A stretch of DNA of 64,000 nt from DASPNM01 sp035626515 (GTDB lineage: Bacteria > Bacteroidota > Bacteroidia > Chitinophagales > Chitinophagaceae): contig DASPNM010000033.1 in the NCBI GenBank assembly GCA_035626515.1, positions 56,312 through 120,311 of the forward strand, in the 5' to 3' direction. How positions within the stretch are numbered: position 1 is the first letter of the stretch; each line of letters starts with the position of its first letter. The notes below the pieces were generated by a model that worked only from the letters and a program-made list of their open reading frames with translations, was not told the origin of the DNA and made no database searches. Below are positions 35,153-43,307 of the stretch, piece after piece. The position numbers were made by a program, and so were the translations under genes.

Positions 35153-35556
35153 AGTCCTCCGCGCTTCCTAACCGGGGGACGGTTTCGGAGACGTTCTTCG
35201 CGAAGGTTCTGCATCATTTCGATGAAAGCTTTCTGGTGGTCGTAGACCTGCTCGGAGCGTTTATCGCCAATGATCTGGCGGAACTCGTCGCGGTAGCGCA
35301 GGCGCAGCTCCACGATCCGCTGCTGCAGCACAAGGCGGTCGTTCTTGTTCTCGCGCAGCGTCCGCATCCATTCGTTGAAATAGCGCATGAAGGCAGGATT
35401 GAACCGCTCCGCCTCGGCTTTGGTGAGCCGCATGCGACGCTGAACGAACTCGGTCATTTTCTGACGGATCTTCTCGTTGTCGCTGTTCTCCTCTTCCTGC
35501 GCAAAACCGCCCAGGCTCGCGAGCATTAATCCAAATATGATCAGCAGCTTCTTCAT
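35143..35556 (-). CDS. Small periplasmic helical protein (Spy/CpxP-like shape)
   Basis: A 137-residue exported protein: signal peptide (LLIIFGLMLASLGGFAQ) then an almost wholly helical, Arg/Glu-rich domain with FVQRRMRLTKAEAERFNPAF and LRLRYRDEFRQIIGDKR. The shape and the LT-x-A-E pattern recall Spy/CpxP/heavy-metal-sensor chaperone proteins, without a proven homology. It is the last gene of an ECF sigma operon, so a role in envelope stress is a reasonable guess. Confidence 0.7.
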   Translation of the reverse strand: MKKLLIIFGLMLASLGGFAQEEENSDNEKIRQKMTEFVQRRMRLTKAEAERFNPAFMRYFNEWMRTLRENKNDRLVLQQRIVELRLRYRDEFRQIIGDKRSEQVYDHQKAFIEMMQNLREERLRNRPPVRKRGGLLE

Positions 35557-35563
35557 GACTTTA

Positions 35564-36280
35564 CTAGTTCAGCAGCACCCCATCGGCCGACTCCTCCTCC
35601 GGGATCTGGCTCAAAAATTCCTGGATCTCCTGGTCGGTGACGTCTTTCATCAAATCCTTGATCTCTTCTACCTTCACCGGCAGCGAAACCGATGGCGCCG
35701 TTTCTTCTTCGGCAAGCGTCACAAATTCTTCCAAATCGGCCTTATCTACTTTTTTCAAATTCTTTTTCACCCAGGCGTAAGGCTCCTCAACCGGATCGGG
35801 CCGGGTGCCGAGGTATGCAAACCCGGCAAGTACGATCACCCCGGTAATCACGGCGGCGGCCGCCATCCGGAACCAGCGGCGTGAACTGATGGGTACTACC
35901 TTCGGCGCAATCTGCGGGCGAAGCTTTTCAAAATATCCTTCCGGAACCGAGAACGGTACTTCTTTCTTCGCGCCTGCGAGAATCGGTGAAATCGCTTCGA
36001 GCTCTTCCTGCGCGCTCGCGAATTTCCGCGTGAGCAGACTCGCACGCGCCTGCAGCCCGGCAAAGTATCCGTCCGGAACAGCATAGGGAACCGACCGCGG
36101 CAGCGAATTCAAAAACGGAGACAGGTGCACGAGTTCTTCTGAAGGATCTTCGGCTTCCAACGCGCGCACGCGTTTCAGCAGTTCCCCGGCCAGGTTTTCA
36201 AAATACCCGGCGGGCACGCTGAAGATCTGATCGCTGCCGATCCCCTTCAATTGTTCTAATATGTTGGCGCTCTGAGGCAT
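35564..36280 (-). CDS. Membrane anti-sigma-like protein with a triple VPxGYF repeat
   Basis: A 238-residue single-pass protein. The N-terminal ~125 residues hold three copies of a motif: FSVPAGYFENL (20-30), YAVPDGYFAGL (66-76) and FSVPEGYFEKL (110-120), spaced 46 and 44 residues. A membrane helix (MAAAAVITGVIVLAGFAYL) follows at ~134-152 and then an acidic periplasmic tail. It sits between the ECF sigma gene and an exported helical protein, so I infer it is the anti-sigma factor. No zinc-binding motif is present. Confidence 0.72.
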   Translation of the reverse strand: MPQSANILEQLKGIGSDQIFSVPAGYFENLAGELLKRVRALEAEDPSEELVHLSPFLNSLPRSVPYAVPDGYFAGLQARASLLTRKFASAQEELEAISPILAGAKKEVPFSVPEGYFEKLRPQIAPKVVPISSRRWFRMAAAAVITGVIVLAGFAYLGTRPDPVEEPYAWVKKNLKKVDKADLEEFVTLAEEETAPSVSLPVKVEEIKDLMKDVTDQEIQEFLSQIPEEESADGVLLN

Positions 36281-36317
36281 TTTTCCGTTTATTGAGACGA
36301 AAACCGCTCCGGAAAGT

Positions 36318-36872
36318 TTAATGATTCCGGATGTAATCCTCGATTTTTTTGACCGCGTGGTGATAGCTGGCTTTCAGGGCCCCCTCGCTAGTCTCCAAAA
36401 CCCGGCTCATTTCTTCGTATGGCATTTCATCGTAATACCGGAGGTTAAATACTATCCTTTGCTTTTCAGGCAGTTGCTGGATTGCGAGCTGCAGCTTCCA
36501 CTCGAGCCGGTTGGCATCGAAATGTTTGTCCGCCTTGATCTTGTTGCTTAGCCCCGTTTCCACATCGCTCAGGCTTACAGCGGTCCTTTTTTTCTGCTGT
36601 TCCAGGAAGGTCAGGCATTCGTTGGTGGCGATCCGGTATAGCCAAGTGTAAAGCTGACTGTCCTCGCGGAAATTGTCGAGGCCGTTCCAAACGCGGATAA
36701 GGACATTTTGCAATACATCATTCGCGTCGTCATGATCCACCACCATCCGTCGAATGTGCCAGTATAGTTTTTCCTGGTATTTACGAATGAGCCCTGTGAA
36801 TGCCTTTTCCTTGGTGACAGGGTCGCGAAACTGGATGAGTAATTCACTATCGGTGACGGTCGCAAGGGACAT
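36318..36872 (-). CDS. ECF-type RNA polymerase sigma factor
   Basis: A 184-residue sigma factor with region 2 (HDDANDVLQNVLIRVWNGLDNFREDSQLYTWLYRIATNECLTF shown only as its core DVLQNVLIRVWNGL) and region 4 (LPEKQRIVFNLRYYDEMPYE, TSEGALKASYHHAVKKI). It is the first gene of a three-gene operon with the VPxGYF membrane protein and the exported helical protein. No clear TAnnTTTG element lies directly upstream, which would fit control by another sigma factor, possibly itself. Confidence 0.93.
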   Translation of the reverse strand: MSLATVTDSELLIQFRDPVTKEKAFTGLIRKYQEKLYWHIRRMVVDHDDANDVLQNVLIRVWNGLDNFREDSQLYTWLYRIATNECLTFLEQQKKRTAVSLSDVETGLSNKIKADKHFDANRLEWKLQLAIQQLPEKQRIVFNLRYYDEMPYEEMSRVLETSEGALKASYHHAVKKIEDYIRNH

Positions 36873-36959
36873 AATCGGGCTTTAGGTGACTTAGAATATT
36901 GGCTCTCCGCATTGTTTAACGGGCATTCCAGTCTAAAAGTAGAAAAGGGCGCGGGATTT

Positions 36960-37946
36960 TTAAAGCGTTCCGCCGACGGGCACTTCCGCTTTTCTGCGGG
37001 AAAGCACACGTTCCGCCGCCGCAACGATGTCGGGCACATCCAGTCCGTACTTTTTTAACAGCTCCTTGGGAGTGCCGCTTTCGCCAAAAGTGTCGCGTGT
37101 GCCGACGTACTCTATCGGGATGGGAAAATTTCTTGCGGCGCATTGCGCAATCACATCGCCCATGCCTCCTATGATATTGTGTTCTTCGGCAGTCACTGCA
37201 CAACCTGTCTTTCGAATGGAGCGGATCACTGCTTCCTCATCAAGGGGCTTTACTGTATGGATGTTGATCAGCTCTACGCTGATCCCTTTGTCCTGCAGAA
37301 TCGCACCCGCCTGGATAGCGTTCCATACCAGGTGTCCGCAGGCGAAAATGCTGATGTCTGTTCCAGTCGAGAAGACCTGCGCCTTGCCGATCACAAAATC
37401 TTCCTCCCGCGTGAAGATCGGCCAGGCCGGGCGGCCGAAGCGGAGGTATACCGGGCCCGTGTGATCCGCGATCGCTTTTGTCGCCGCCTTTGTCTGGTTG
37501 TAGTCGCATGGCACAATCACCGTCATGCCCGGGAGCATTTTCATCAGCCCAATATCTTCCAGGATCTGGTGCGTGGCTCCGTCCTCTCCGAGCGTAATTC
37601 CAGCGTGCGAAGCGCAGATTTTTACGTTCTTCCCGCTGTAGGCAATGGACTGCCTGATCTGGTCGTACACCCGCCCGGTCGAAAAATTCGCAAACGTCGT
37701 GGTATATGGAATTTTCCCGCCGATCGTAAGGCCGGCGGCAATGCCCATCATGTTGGCCTCCGCGATGCCGCACTGAAAGAAGCGGTCGGGAAATTCTTTC
37801 ATGAACTGATTGAGCTTGAGGGAACCTGCGAGGTCGGCGGCCAGCGCCACCACGTTCCGATTTTTTCGCGCTGCTTCGACGATGCCATCCCCGAAACCGC
37901 TTCGGGTATCCTTGTTTCCGGTAGGTTGTATCGCTTGTAAATCCAT
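36960..37946 (-). CDS. Transketolase, C-terminal subunit
   Basis: A 328-residue protein covering only the pyrimidine-binding and C-terminal domains of transketolase: DGIVEAARKNRNVVALAADL, FFQCGIAEANMMGIAAGL with the catalytic Glu, TLGEDGATHQ and the C-terminal TGCAVTAEEHNIIGGMGD. The thiamine diphosphate-binding N-terminal half must be a separate protein, and no such gene is adjacent. The pair would act in the pentose phosphate pathway. ATG 37946 lies five bases after a TAGATTTG element. Confidence 0.92.
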   Translation of the reverse strand: MDLQAIQPTGNKDTRSGFGDGIVEAARKNRNVVALAADLAGSLKLNQFMKEFPDRFFQCGIAEANMMGIAAGLTIGGKIPYTTTFANFSTGRVYDQIRQSIAYSGKNVKICASHAGITLGEDGATHQILEDIGLMKMLPGMTVIVPCDYNQTKAATKAIADHTGPVYLRFGRPAWPIFTREEDFVIGKAQVFSTGTDISIFACGHLVWNAIQAGAILQDKGISVELINIHTVKPLDEEAVIRSIRKTGCAVTAEEHNIIGGMGDVIAQCAARNFPIPIEYVGTRDTFGESGTPKELLKKYGLDVPDIVAAAERVLSRRKAEVPVGGTL

Positions 37947-37951
37947 TGAGA

Positions 37952-37959
37952 CAAATCTA
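37952..37959 (-). promoter_or_regulatory. -7 element (TAGATTTG) of the transketolase subunit gene
   Basis: It matches TAnnTTTG on the minus strand, five bases before the ATG. Confidence 0.55.
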
Positions 37960-38000
37960 CGTCGGCGCTGCCGACAAATTGGACAATAGTTTTCTACCTT

Positions 38001-39056
38001 TTAGTTCAATTCCCCCGGCGCCCCGTTAAACACCGTTTCATCTGCCTTCAGCCGCAGTTCCCACTTCCAGGCGGTTTCCATCATCTCCTCCAGGCTGTAT
38101 TTCGGATCCCATCCGAGCTCGCGCTTCGCCTTATCATTGTTTGCATAGATCGCTACGATATCGCCCGGCCGCCTCGGTCCGATTTCGTAATTCAACTGCA
38201 CACCGCTTACCTTTTCAAAAGCGCGTACGGCTTCCAGCACGGTCACGCCATTGCCGGTGCCCAGGTTGAACACCTCGCAGACGGAAGTTCCCCGCTGCTC
38301 CTCCATGCGGCGCAAAGCAAGTGTGTGCGCGCTGGCGATGTCGCACACGTGAATGTAATCGCGTACGCAGGATCCGTCTCGCGTCGGGTAATCGTTTCCA
38401 TGAACGAACATTTTCGGAAGCTTGCCAATTGCGGTCTGCGTGATCGCCGGAACCAGGTTTTCAGGTTTCCCGACAGGCATTTCCCCGATGAGGGCGGAGG
38501 GGTGGGCACCTACAGGATTGAAGTAACGCAACAAGACGCTGTGCAGCCCCGTGGTTATTGAAAGTTGCCTTACGATATCCTCGCACATCTGTTTCGTCAT
38601 TCCGTAAGGTGATTCAGCGGGCTTGATGGCTGTTTCTTCAGTGACCGGAATCTGTTCGGGGTTTCCATACACCGTGCAGGATGAAGAGAACACGAAATAC
38701 GGCGTTGCAAATTCCTGTGTGCACTTCAGCAGGCTGATCAGCGACGCGAGGTTATTGTCGAAGTACAGCAGGGGCTTCTGAACCGATTCGCCTACGGACT
38801 TGTATGCTGCGAAATGAATGATGCCGCGGATATCCGGATTCTCCTGGAAGATGGCGTGGGTATCGTCGAAATTGCACAGGTCCACTTTGTAATTCTTGAC
38901 CTTTATGCCGGTGATGCGCTGGATACCTGCGAGGATGGTGGGATTGGATCTCGTGTTGTTGTCGACCGAGATCACCTCGTATCCGTTTTCGATAAGGTCC
39001 ACGATCGTATGAGAACCGATATACCCGCAGCCGCCCGTAACCAGGATCTTTGTCAT
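38001..39056 (-). CDS. galE: UDP-glucose 4-epimerase
   Basis: A 351-residue short-chain dehydrogenase-type epimerase. The NAD-binding motif is ILVTGGCGYIGSHT, the catalytic set is SSSCTVYG with YGMTK (Tyr and Lys), and VCEVFNLGTGNGVTVLE is typical of GalE. It interconverts UDP-glucose and UDP-galactose for surface sugars and galactose use. ATG 39056 is preferred: it begins directly with the Rossmann strand, whereas ATG 39080 adds eight residues. Confidence 0.95.
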   Translation of the reverse strand: MTKILVTGGCGYIGSHTIVDLIENGYEVISVDNNTRSNPTILAGIQRITGIKVKNYKVDLCNFDDTHAIFQENPDIRGIIHFAAYKSVGESVQKPLLYFDNNLASLISLLKCTQEFATPYFVFSSSCTVYGNPEQIPVTEETAIKPAESPYGMTKQMCEDIVRQLSITTGLHSVLLRYFNPVGAHPSALIGEMPVGKPENLVPAITQTAIGKLPKMFVHGNDYPTRDGSCVRDYIHVCDIASAHTLALRRMEEQRGTSVCEVFNLGTGNGVTVLEAVRAFEKVSGVQLNYEIGPRRPGDIVAIYANNDKAKRELGWDPKYSLEEMMETAWKWELRLKADETVFNGAPGELN

Positions 39057-39098
39057 AGTGCCAGCCGCGAAATTCGGCAATTTTAGCTGGAAAAATTT

Positions 39099-40295
39099 TC
39101 AGAACAAGCGCACGATTGCGTATACGCCTGCTGCGAGGAGCGCACTTACCGGAATCGTGAGGACCCAGGCCCAGATGAGGTTCACCGTAACGCCCCACCG
39201 AACTGCAGAAAGTCGTTTGGTGGCGCCGACCCCTATAATGGAGCCGCTAATTGTATGCGTAGTGCTCACCGGCACTTTCAACGCCTCGGTCATGAACAGG
39301 GTGATTGCGCCCGCAGATTCTGCCGCGACGCCTTCAAATGGAGTCACCTTGGTAATTCTCGTACCCATGGTCTTGACGATCCTCCATCCTCCTGTGAGGG
39401 TGCCCAGTCCCATAGCGAGGTGGCAGGCAAACGGTACCCAGTAGGGGAGTTCTTTTGCATCCCCGATCTGACCCGCGGCGATCATGGCAGCCGCGATGAT
39501 GCCCATCGCTTTTTGGGCGTCGTTGCCGCCGTGACCGATGCTGAATGCAGCAGAGGAGACGAGCTGCATTCGCTTGAACCAGCGATTCGAGCGGCTGACA
39601 TTGAGTGTGTTCAAATAAAATGTCATGATCGCCAGGACCACGATGATGGTGGCCAGAAGGATCCATTTAAAATTCCTCGAATAGAAGACCACCTTCATGA
39701 AGTAAGAATCAAAATTCACATCCGCCAGCTTTTGGCGATCCAGCTCCAGGTTATTGTAAAGCACAATGCTTACAGCCGCGATCACCGCAAGGGCGATGAG
39801 CTTGGGCAGATGCCCGCGGCGGAACGCATTCAGAAACCAAACGGAAAGAATGAACGCCATCAACATACCGATAAGCGGGGCGAAGAGAATGAAAGCAGCC
39901 GTTTTCAAAATGATCGGGGAGCTGACCGCGCCGAATCCAGCGTGCGCAATCGCGGCCCCCGCAAAGCCACCGAGGAGGGTGTGCGACGACGACGAAGGGA
40001 TACCCATCCACCAGGTGAGCAGGTTCCACATGATCGCTGCGATAATGCCGGCGAAAATGACCGGGAGCGTGATGAATTCCTTGTGCACCGTCTTCGAAAT
40101 CGTCGTAGCGACGTTGAAGTCGGTAAAAATGTAGAGCGCAATAAAATTGAAAAACGCGGCCCAGAGAACCGCCTGGAAAGGTGTCAGCACCTTGGTGGAT
40201 ACCACCGTTGCAATTGAGTTCGCCGCATCGTGGAAGCCGTTGATGTAGTCGAAGAGCAGCGTGAGAGCGATGATGACGATCAGGAACGTGAACAT
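39099..40295 (-). CDS. Inorganic phosphate transporter, PiT family
   Basis: A 398-residue membrane protein with ~10 helices. Both PiT repeats are visible: FDYINGFHDAANSIATVVST with VLTPFQAVLWAAFFNF at the N-terminus and the related FSIGHGGNDAQKAMGIIAAAM in the second half. It imports phosphate with a cation gradient. It lies 34 bases after the DUF47 gene and belongs to the phosphate module of this region. galE follows 42 bases later. Confidence 0.95.
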   Translation of the reverse strand: MFTFLIVIIALTLLFDYINGFHDAANSIATVVSTKVLTPFQAVLWAAFFNFIALYIFTDFNVATTISKTVHKEFITLPVIFAGIIAAIMWNLLTWWMGIPSSSSHTLLGGFAGAAIAHAGFGAVSSPIILKTAAFILFAPLIGMLMAFILSVWFLNAFRRGHLPKLIALAVIAAVSIVLYNNLELDRQKLADVNFDSYFMKVVFYSRNFKWILLATIIVVLAIMTFYLNTLNVSRSNRWFKRMQLVSSAAFSIGHGGNDAQKAMGIIAAAMIAAGQIGDAKELPYWVPFACHLAMGLGTLTGGWRIVKTMGTRITKVTPFEGVAAESAGAITLFMTEALKVPVSTTHTISGSIIGVGATKRLSAVRWGVTVNLIWAWVLTIPVSALLAAGVYAIVRLF

Positions 40296-40329
40296 ATCGG
40301 AAGATTTACGCTAAACGAGAAAACCTGGC

Positions 40330-40977
40330 TCAGGCGTATTTTACGATGATTGATTCAATGACGTTGCTCGCGTCTTCGCATTTGTCGGTCACGATCTCCA
40401 TCACCTGGTAGATCTCGCGCTTCTTGATCACTTCCTTGGCGTCGGGCTCGCTGGCAAAGAGCTTTTCGATGCTCATGTCGAAAATATCGTCTGCCTGGTT
40501 CTCGATGCTGTTGATCTTCACGAGCGATTCGGTGATCGCGCGCAGGTTGCGCATGTTCCGCAGCTCCAACACAGCCTGCCTTACCTGCAGCGAACTCTGC
40601 TCGATCAGCTCCGACATTTTTTGCATCCCGGTATCGTTGGGGTTCACGCGGTAGAAATTGATTTTTTTTGCCGACGCGTAAATATAATCGGCAATATCGT
40701 CGAGCGAGGAAGCCAGGTAATGAATATCCTCGCGGTCAAAGGGCGTGATGAAATTCCGCCCCAGCTCGGTAAATACATTGTGGGTGAGCTCGTCATTGGC
40801 GTGCTCCAGGTCTTCCATTTGCGTGATCAGGTTCGCACGCCGGTCGAAGTCCGGCTCGTTCACCACCTCCCGCAGCAGTTTGCCAAGCCGTGCCACGTTG
40901 TCGGCCACTTTTTCAAACAGCTCGTAGAACACCTTGTTTTTCGGCAGAAAAATTTTGACAATGGAGTTGAGTCCCAT
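40330..40977 (-). CDS. DUF47 family PhoU-like protein (PiT partner)
   Basis: A 215-residue all-helical protein of the DUF47/TIGR00153 family, which normally neighbours PiT transporters and is thought to regulate them. Features are LPKNKVFYELFEKVADNVARL, EDLEHANDELTHNVFTEL, PFDREDIHYLASSLDDIADY and DKCEDASNVIESIIVKYA. It is the first gene of the PiT transcript, divergent from the porin gene; the intergenic region holds the shared TTAAT box. A TATTTTCG sequence at 41018-41025 is the candidate -7. Confidence 0.94.
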   Translation of the reverse strand: MGLNSIVKIFLPKNKVFYELFEKVADNVARLGKLLREVVNEPDFDRRANLITQMEDLEHANDELTHNVFTELGRNFITPFDREDIHYLASSLDDIADYIYASAKKINFYRVNPNDTGMQKMSELIEQSSLQVRQAVLELRNMRNLRAITESLVKINSIENQADDIFDMSIEKLFASEPDAKEVIKKREIYQVMEIVTDKCEDASNVIESIIVKYA

Positions 40978-41055
40978 AATAAGTCTTTTTATTGCTGCCG
41001 GGCAGCGATTTGATTTGCGAAAATACCGGGCCGGATTAAACTCGGTGCGGAAAGG

Positions 41056-41079
41056 GTGAGAATTAATGATTACTTAATA
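41056..41079. promoter_or_regulatory. Candidate Pho-type box between DUF47/PiT and porin genes
   Basis: The direct repeat TTAAT (41063-41067 and 41074-41078) has an 11-bp period, the same geometry as an E. coli PhoB half-site pair. Of its 24 bases, 20 are identical to the box at 45136-45159. It lies about 40 bases upstream of both divergent -7 elements. Confidence 0.6.
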
Positions 41080-41121
41080 CGGCAATAAAATTAGGGGAAC
41101 TATCCGATAAGCGCCGCGCTT

Positions 41122-41129
41122 TACTTTTG
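41122..41129 (+). promoter_or_regulatory. -7 element (TACTTTTG) of the porin gene
   Basis: It matches TAnnTTTG, 19 bases before ATG 41149. No TTG is seen at -33, as expected for an activator-dependent promoter. Confidence 0.6.
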
Positions 41130-41148
41130 TGACTTAAATGGGGATCGT

Positions 41149-42465
41149 ATGAGTTATGCGCGGGCGATAAGAACCATTGCGGCCTTTTCGTTTGTTTTTC
41201 ACCTCAATACTGCAGCGCAGAAGCCTGCAGGCGTTGATTCTTCGCTTTTTGTCCGAGACAGCGTTCGCCCGATCGTAAAGCGGTTTGAAAACCTGAGGAT
41301 CACGGGCTACATGCAGCCGCAATTCCAGGTGGCGCAATCAGAGGGAGCACCGTCCTTTGCCGGCGGCAACTTCTCACAATTTTCAAAATCGCGGTTCATG
41401 TTGCGCAGGGCGCGGCTGAAAGCGGAATATTTGCTGACAAGCAGGGAAAAATATCCCCAGGCACTTTTTACTTTCCAGATCGACGCAACCGAACGGGGTG
41501 TGATTGTTCGGGATATGTTCGTCCGGCTGCATGAAACGAGAAAAAATCTTTTTTCTATGTCGGCAGGCTTCTTTGCCCGGCCGTTTGGATTTGAGGTCAA
41601 TCTTAGCTCGTCGCATCGCGAAACCCCTGAGCGTGGACGGATGTCGCAAATACTTATGCCCGGGGAACGCGACCTGGGTGCCATGCTCAGCTTTGAGCCG
41701 CAGGAAAAAACGCACCGGTTGAGGCATTTCAGGCTCGATGCCGGATTTTTCAATGGCCAGGGCGCATCGGGACCTACGGATTTTGACAGCTACAAGGATT
41801 TTATCAGCAGGCTCACCATTAAGCCGTTCGGTCTCGGCCGCTTTGAACTGAGCGGGGGACTTTCACTTCTGCGGGGAGGATGGAGGAACGGCACGAAATA
41901 CGTTTATTCGATGGGTCATGATGGAAACGGCAACCCTGTATTCGTCGTGGATTCTTCCGAAGCCAACCTGGGCCGGTCTTCGCCGAGGCATTATCATGGC
42001 GGCGACGTGCAGCTCAAATGGAAGCACGGATGGGGGGAAACGGAATGGCGGGCGGAGTACTGGTTCGGAACTCAGCCCGGCACAGCGGCGGGCACGAGCA
42101 ATCCCGGCACCCTGCCTTCGGCAAACGGGCAACCTTTACCTGCTTATGTTCGGCAGTTCGATGGCGCGTTCTTCTACTTTCTTCAGACGTTAGGTAATGT
42201 TCGGAACCAGGTACTGGTAAAATATGACTGGTTCGACCCGAACAGGAAAGCGGAAGCAACTGATATTGGAAGGAGCGGAACGAATTTAACTTCTGCCGAC
42301 ATTCGCTTTTCCACACTTGGCGTCGGTTTTGCCCGACACTGGAACGACCATGTCAAGCTCATCTTTTATTACGATATGGTTCGAAACGAAAGCACGCTGC
42401 TTTCGGGTTTCACCGGCAATCTGAAAGACGATATTTTCACCTGCCGGCTGCAGTTTCGCTTTTGA
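41149..42465 (+). CDS. Phosphate-selective-type porin (OprO/OprP family)
   Basis: A 438-residue outer-membrane barrel protein with a signal peptide ending near NTAAQ. It shows ITGYMQPQFQVAQ, SRFMLRRARLKAEYLL, AGFFARPFGFEVNLSSSHRETPERGR and a terminal strand ending CRLQFRF with C-terminal Phe. These are features of the OprO/OprP-like porins. It is divergent from the DUF47-PiT genes, supporting phosphate or polyphosphate uptake. The family also includes porins for other anions, so selectivity is inferred from context. Confidence 0.85.
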   Translation: MSYARAIRTIAAFSFVFHLNTAAQKPAGVDSSLFVRDSVRPIVKRFENLRITGYMQPQFQVAQSEGAPSFAGGNFSQFSKSRFMLRRARLKAEYLLTSREKYPQALFTFQIDATERGVIVRDMFVRLHETRKNLFSMSAGFFARPFGFEVNLSSSHRETPERGRMSQILMPGERDLGAMLSFEPQEKTHRLRHFRLDAGFFNGQGASGPTDFDSYKDFISRLTIKPFGLGRFELSGGLSLLRGGWRNGTKYVYSMGHDGNGNPVFVVDSSEANLGRSSPRHYHGGDVQLKWKHGWGETEWRAEYWFGTQPGTAAGTSNPGTLPSANGQPLPAYVRQFDGAFFYFLQTLGNVRNQVLVKYDWFDPNRKAEATDIGRSGTNLTSADIRFSTLGVGFARHWNDHVKLIFYYDMVRNESTLLSGFTGNLKDDIFTCRLQFRF

Positions 42466-42516
42466 CGAACGTAAAATTTTTATGTTCCGGCTGACCAGTT
42501 TGCGTTAATTTCAGGA

Positions 42517-42900
42517 ATGACCGCATTTGTTCTGGTAGCCGCACTGATCGTCGTGGCTTCGTGCCAACCATCAACCGTGAAAAGCGAACTTTCGGGAAGC
42601 GACAGTCTCGTTATTCGATTTGCTTCCGGTAAGACGGTTGCCACCACCGAAGCCAAAGCGATCCGCAGGCTGGTCCGGTTTGTGGACGGCGGCAGCTGCG
42701 ATACCAGTCCATGCCGCACAGACGGCGTCATGCAATTTTTTGAAAAGGAAATGCGGCGGCAGTCGGTAAGCTTTAGTTACCGCGACGAGACATGCCGGTG
42801 TTTTCAAATGCATGCAGGAGGCGAAGTGCTGCGCACCCATCTCAGCCGCGAGGCCGCAGATTTTCTTTCCAGCCTCGAAGCGGGAAGAAACTGGTACTAG
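42517..42900 (+). CDS. Small lipoprotein of unknown function
   Basis: A 127-residue lipoprotein: short signal and lipobox VVASC (Cys16), then a globular part with four more cysteines arranged as SCDTSPC and CRC. It lies 51 bases after the porin gene and may be cotranscribed with it. I do not recognise the family; disulfide-bonded periplasmic folding is inferred from the paired cysteines. Confidence 0.7.
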   Translation: MTAFVLVAALIVVASCQPSTVKSELSGSDSLVIRFASGKTVATTEAKAIRRLVRFVDGGSCDTSPCRTDGVMQFFEKEMRRQSVSFSYRDETCRCFQMHAGGEVLRTHLSREAADFLSSLEAGRNWY

Positions 42901-42909
42901 AAAAATGAA

Positions 42910-42932
42910 AAAGCCAGGTTCAGCCTGGCTTT
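42910..42932. terminator. Bidirectional hairpin terminator
   Basis: AAAGCCAGG (42910-42918) pairs with CCTGGCTTT (42924-42932) over a 5-base loop, with A- and T-rich flanks. It sits between convergent genes. Confidence 0.8.
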
Positions 42933-42950
42933 AATACTTTTCCCGGTTTT

Positions 42951-43217
42951 TCAGACCGGTGTCTGCTGATGATCACGACTGGCAACAAGCGACTGCTTGT
43001 TCTCCCTCACCTTCATGTTCGCCACCTGTGTTTTCTCCCTCTTGCGTTCTGCCTTTACGATGTCTTCCGCAAGGGTGCGGCTGACTTTCCGCAGATTATT
43101 CCTGAGTTTTTTCTCTTTAAGCGTGTTCCGGTATTCTGCCAGTGCAGCGGATAACTTGTTCAGCACCGTATTCTCCTTTTCTTTGACGGCCTGCTTCTTT
43201 TCTTTTTTCTTTCCCAT
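42951..43217 (-). CDS. Small Lys/Glu-rich helical protein
   Basis: An 88-residue, highly charged, predicted coiled-coil protein starting MGKKKEKKQAVKEKENT and containing LNKLSAALAEYRNTLKEKKL. I chose ATG 43217 because a TAAATTTG -7 element lies 17 bases upstream (43235-43242); the frame is open for 30 more codons but that extension would include the promoter. There is no signal or membrane helix. Function unknown; nucleic-acid binding is possible from the charge. Confidence 0.68.
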   Translation of the reverse strand: MGKKKEKKQAVKEKENTVLNKLSAALAEYRNTLKEKKLRNNLRKVSRTLAEDIVKAERKREKTQVANMKVRENKQSLVASRDHQQTPV

Positions 43218-43234
43218 ATAAAACGAATTGTTTT

Positions 43235-43242
43235 CAAATTTA
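43235..43242 (-). promoter_or_regulatory. -7 element (TAAATTTG) of the Lys-rich protein gene
   Basis: It matches TAnnTTTG on the minus strand and fixes the start at ATG 43217. Confidence 0.55.
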
Positions 43243-43307
43243 CGCTTTAATAAAGAACAATGACAGATAGCGGCAGGAAACTTTATTCTTAATTGCTTGA
43301 TTATCAA

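Noticed and set aside
39255..40217. 320-codon open frame on the plus strand
   Set aside because: It is antisense to the PiT transporter and is rich in Arg/His with no fold signature.
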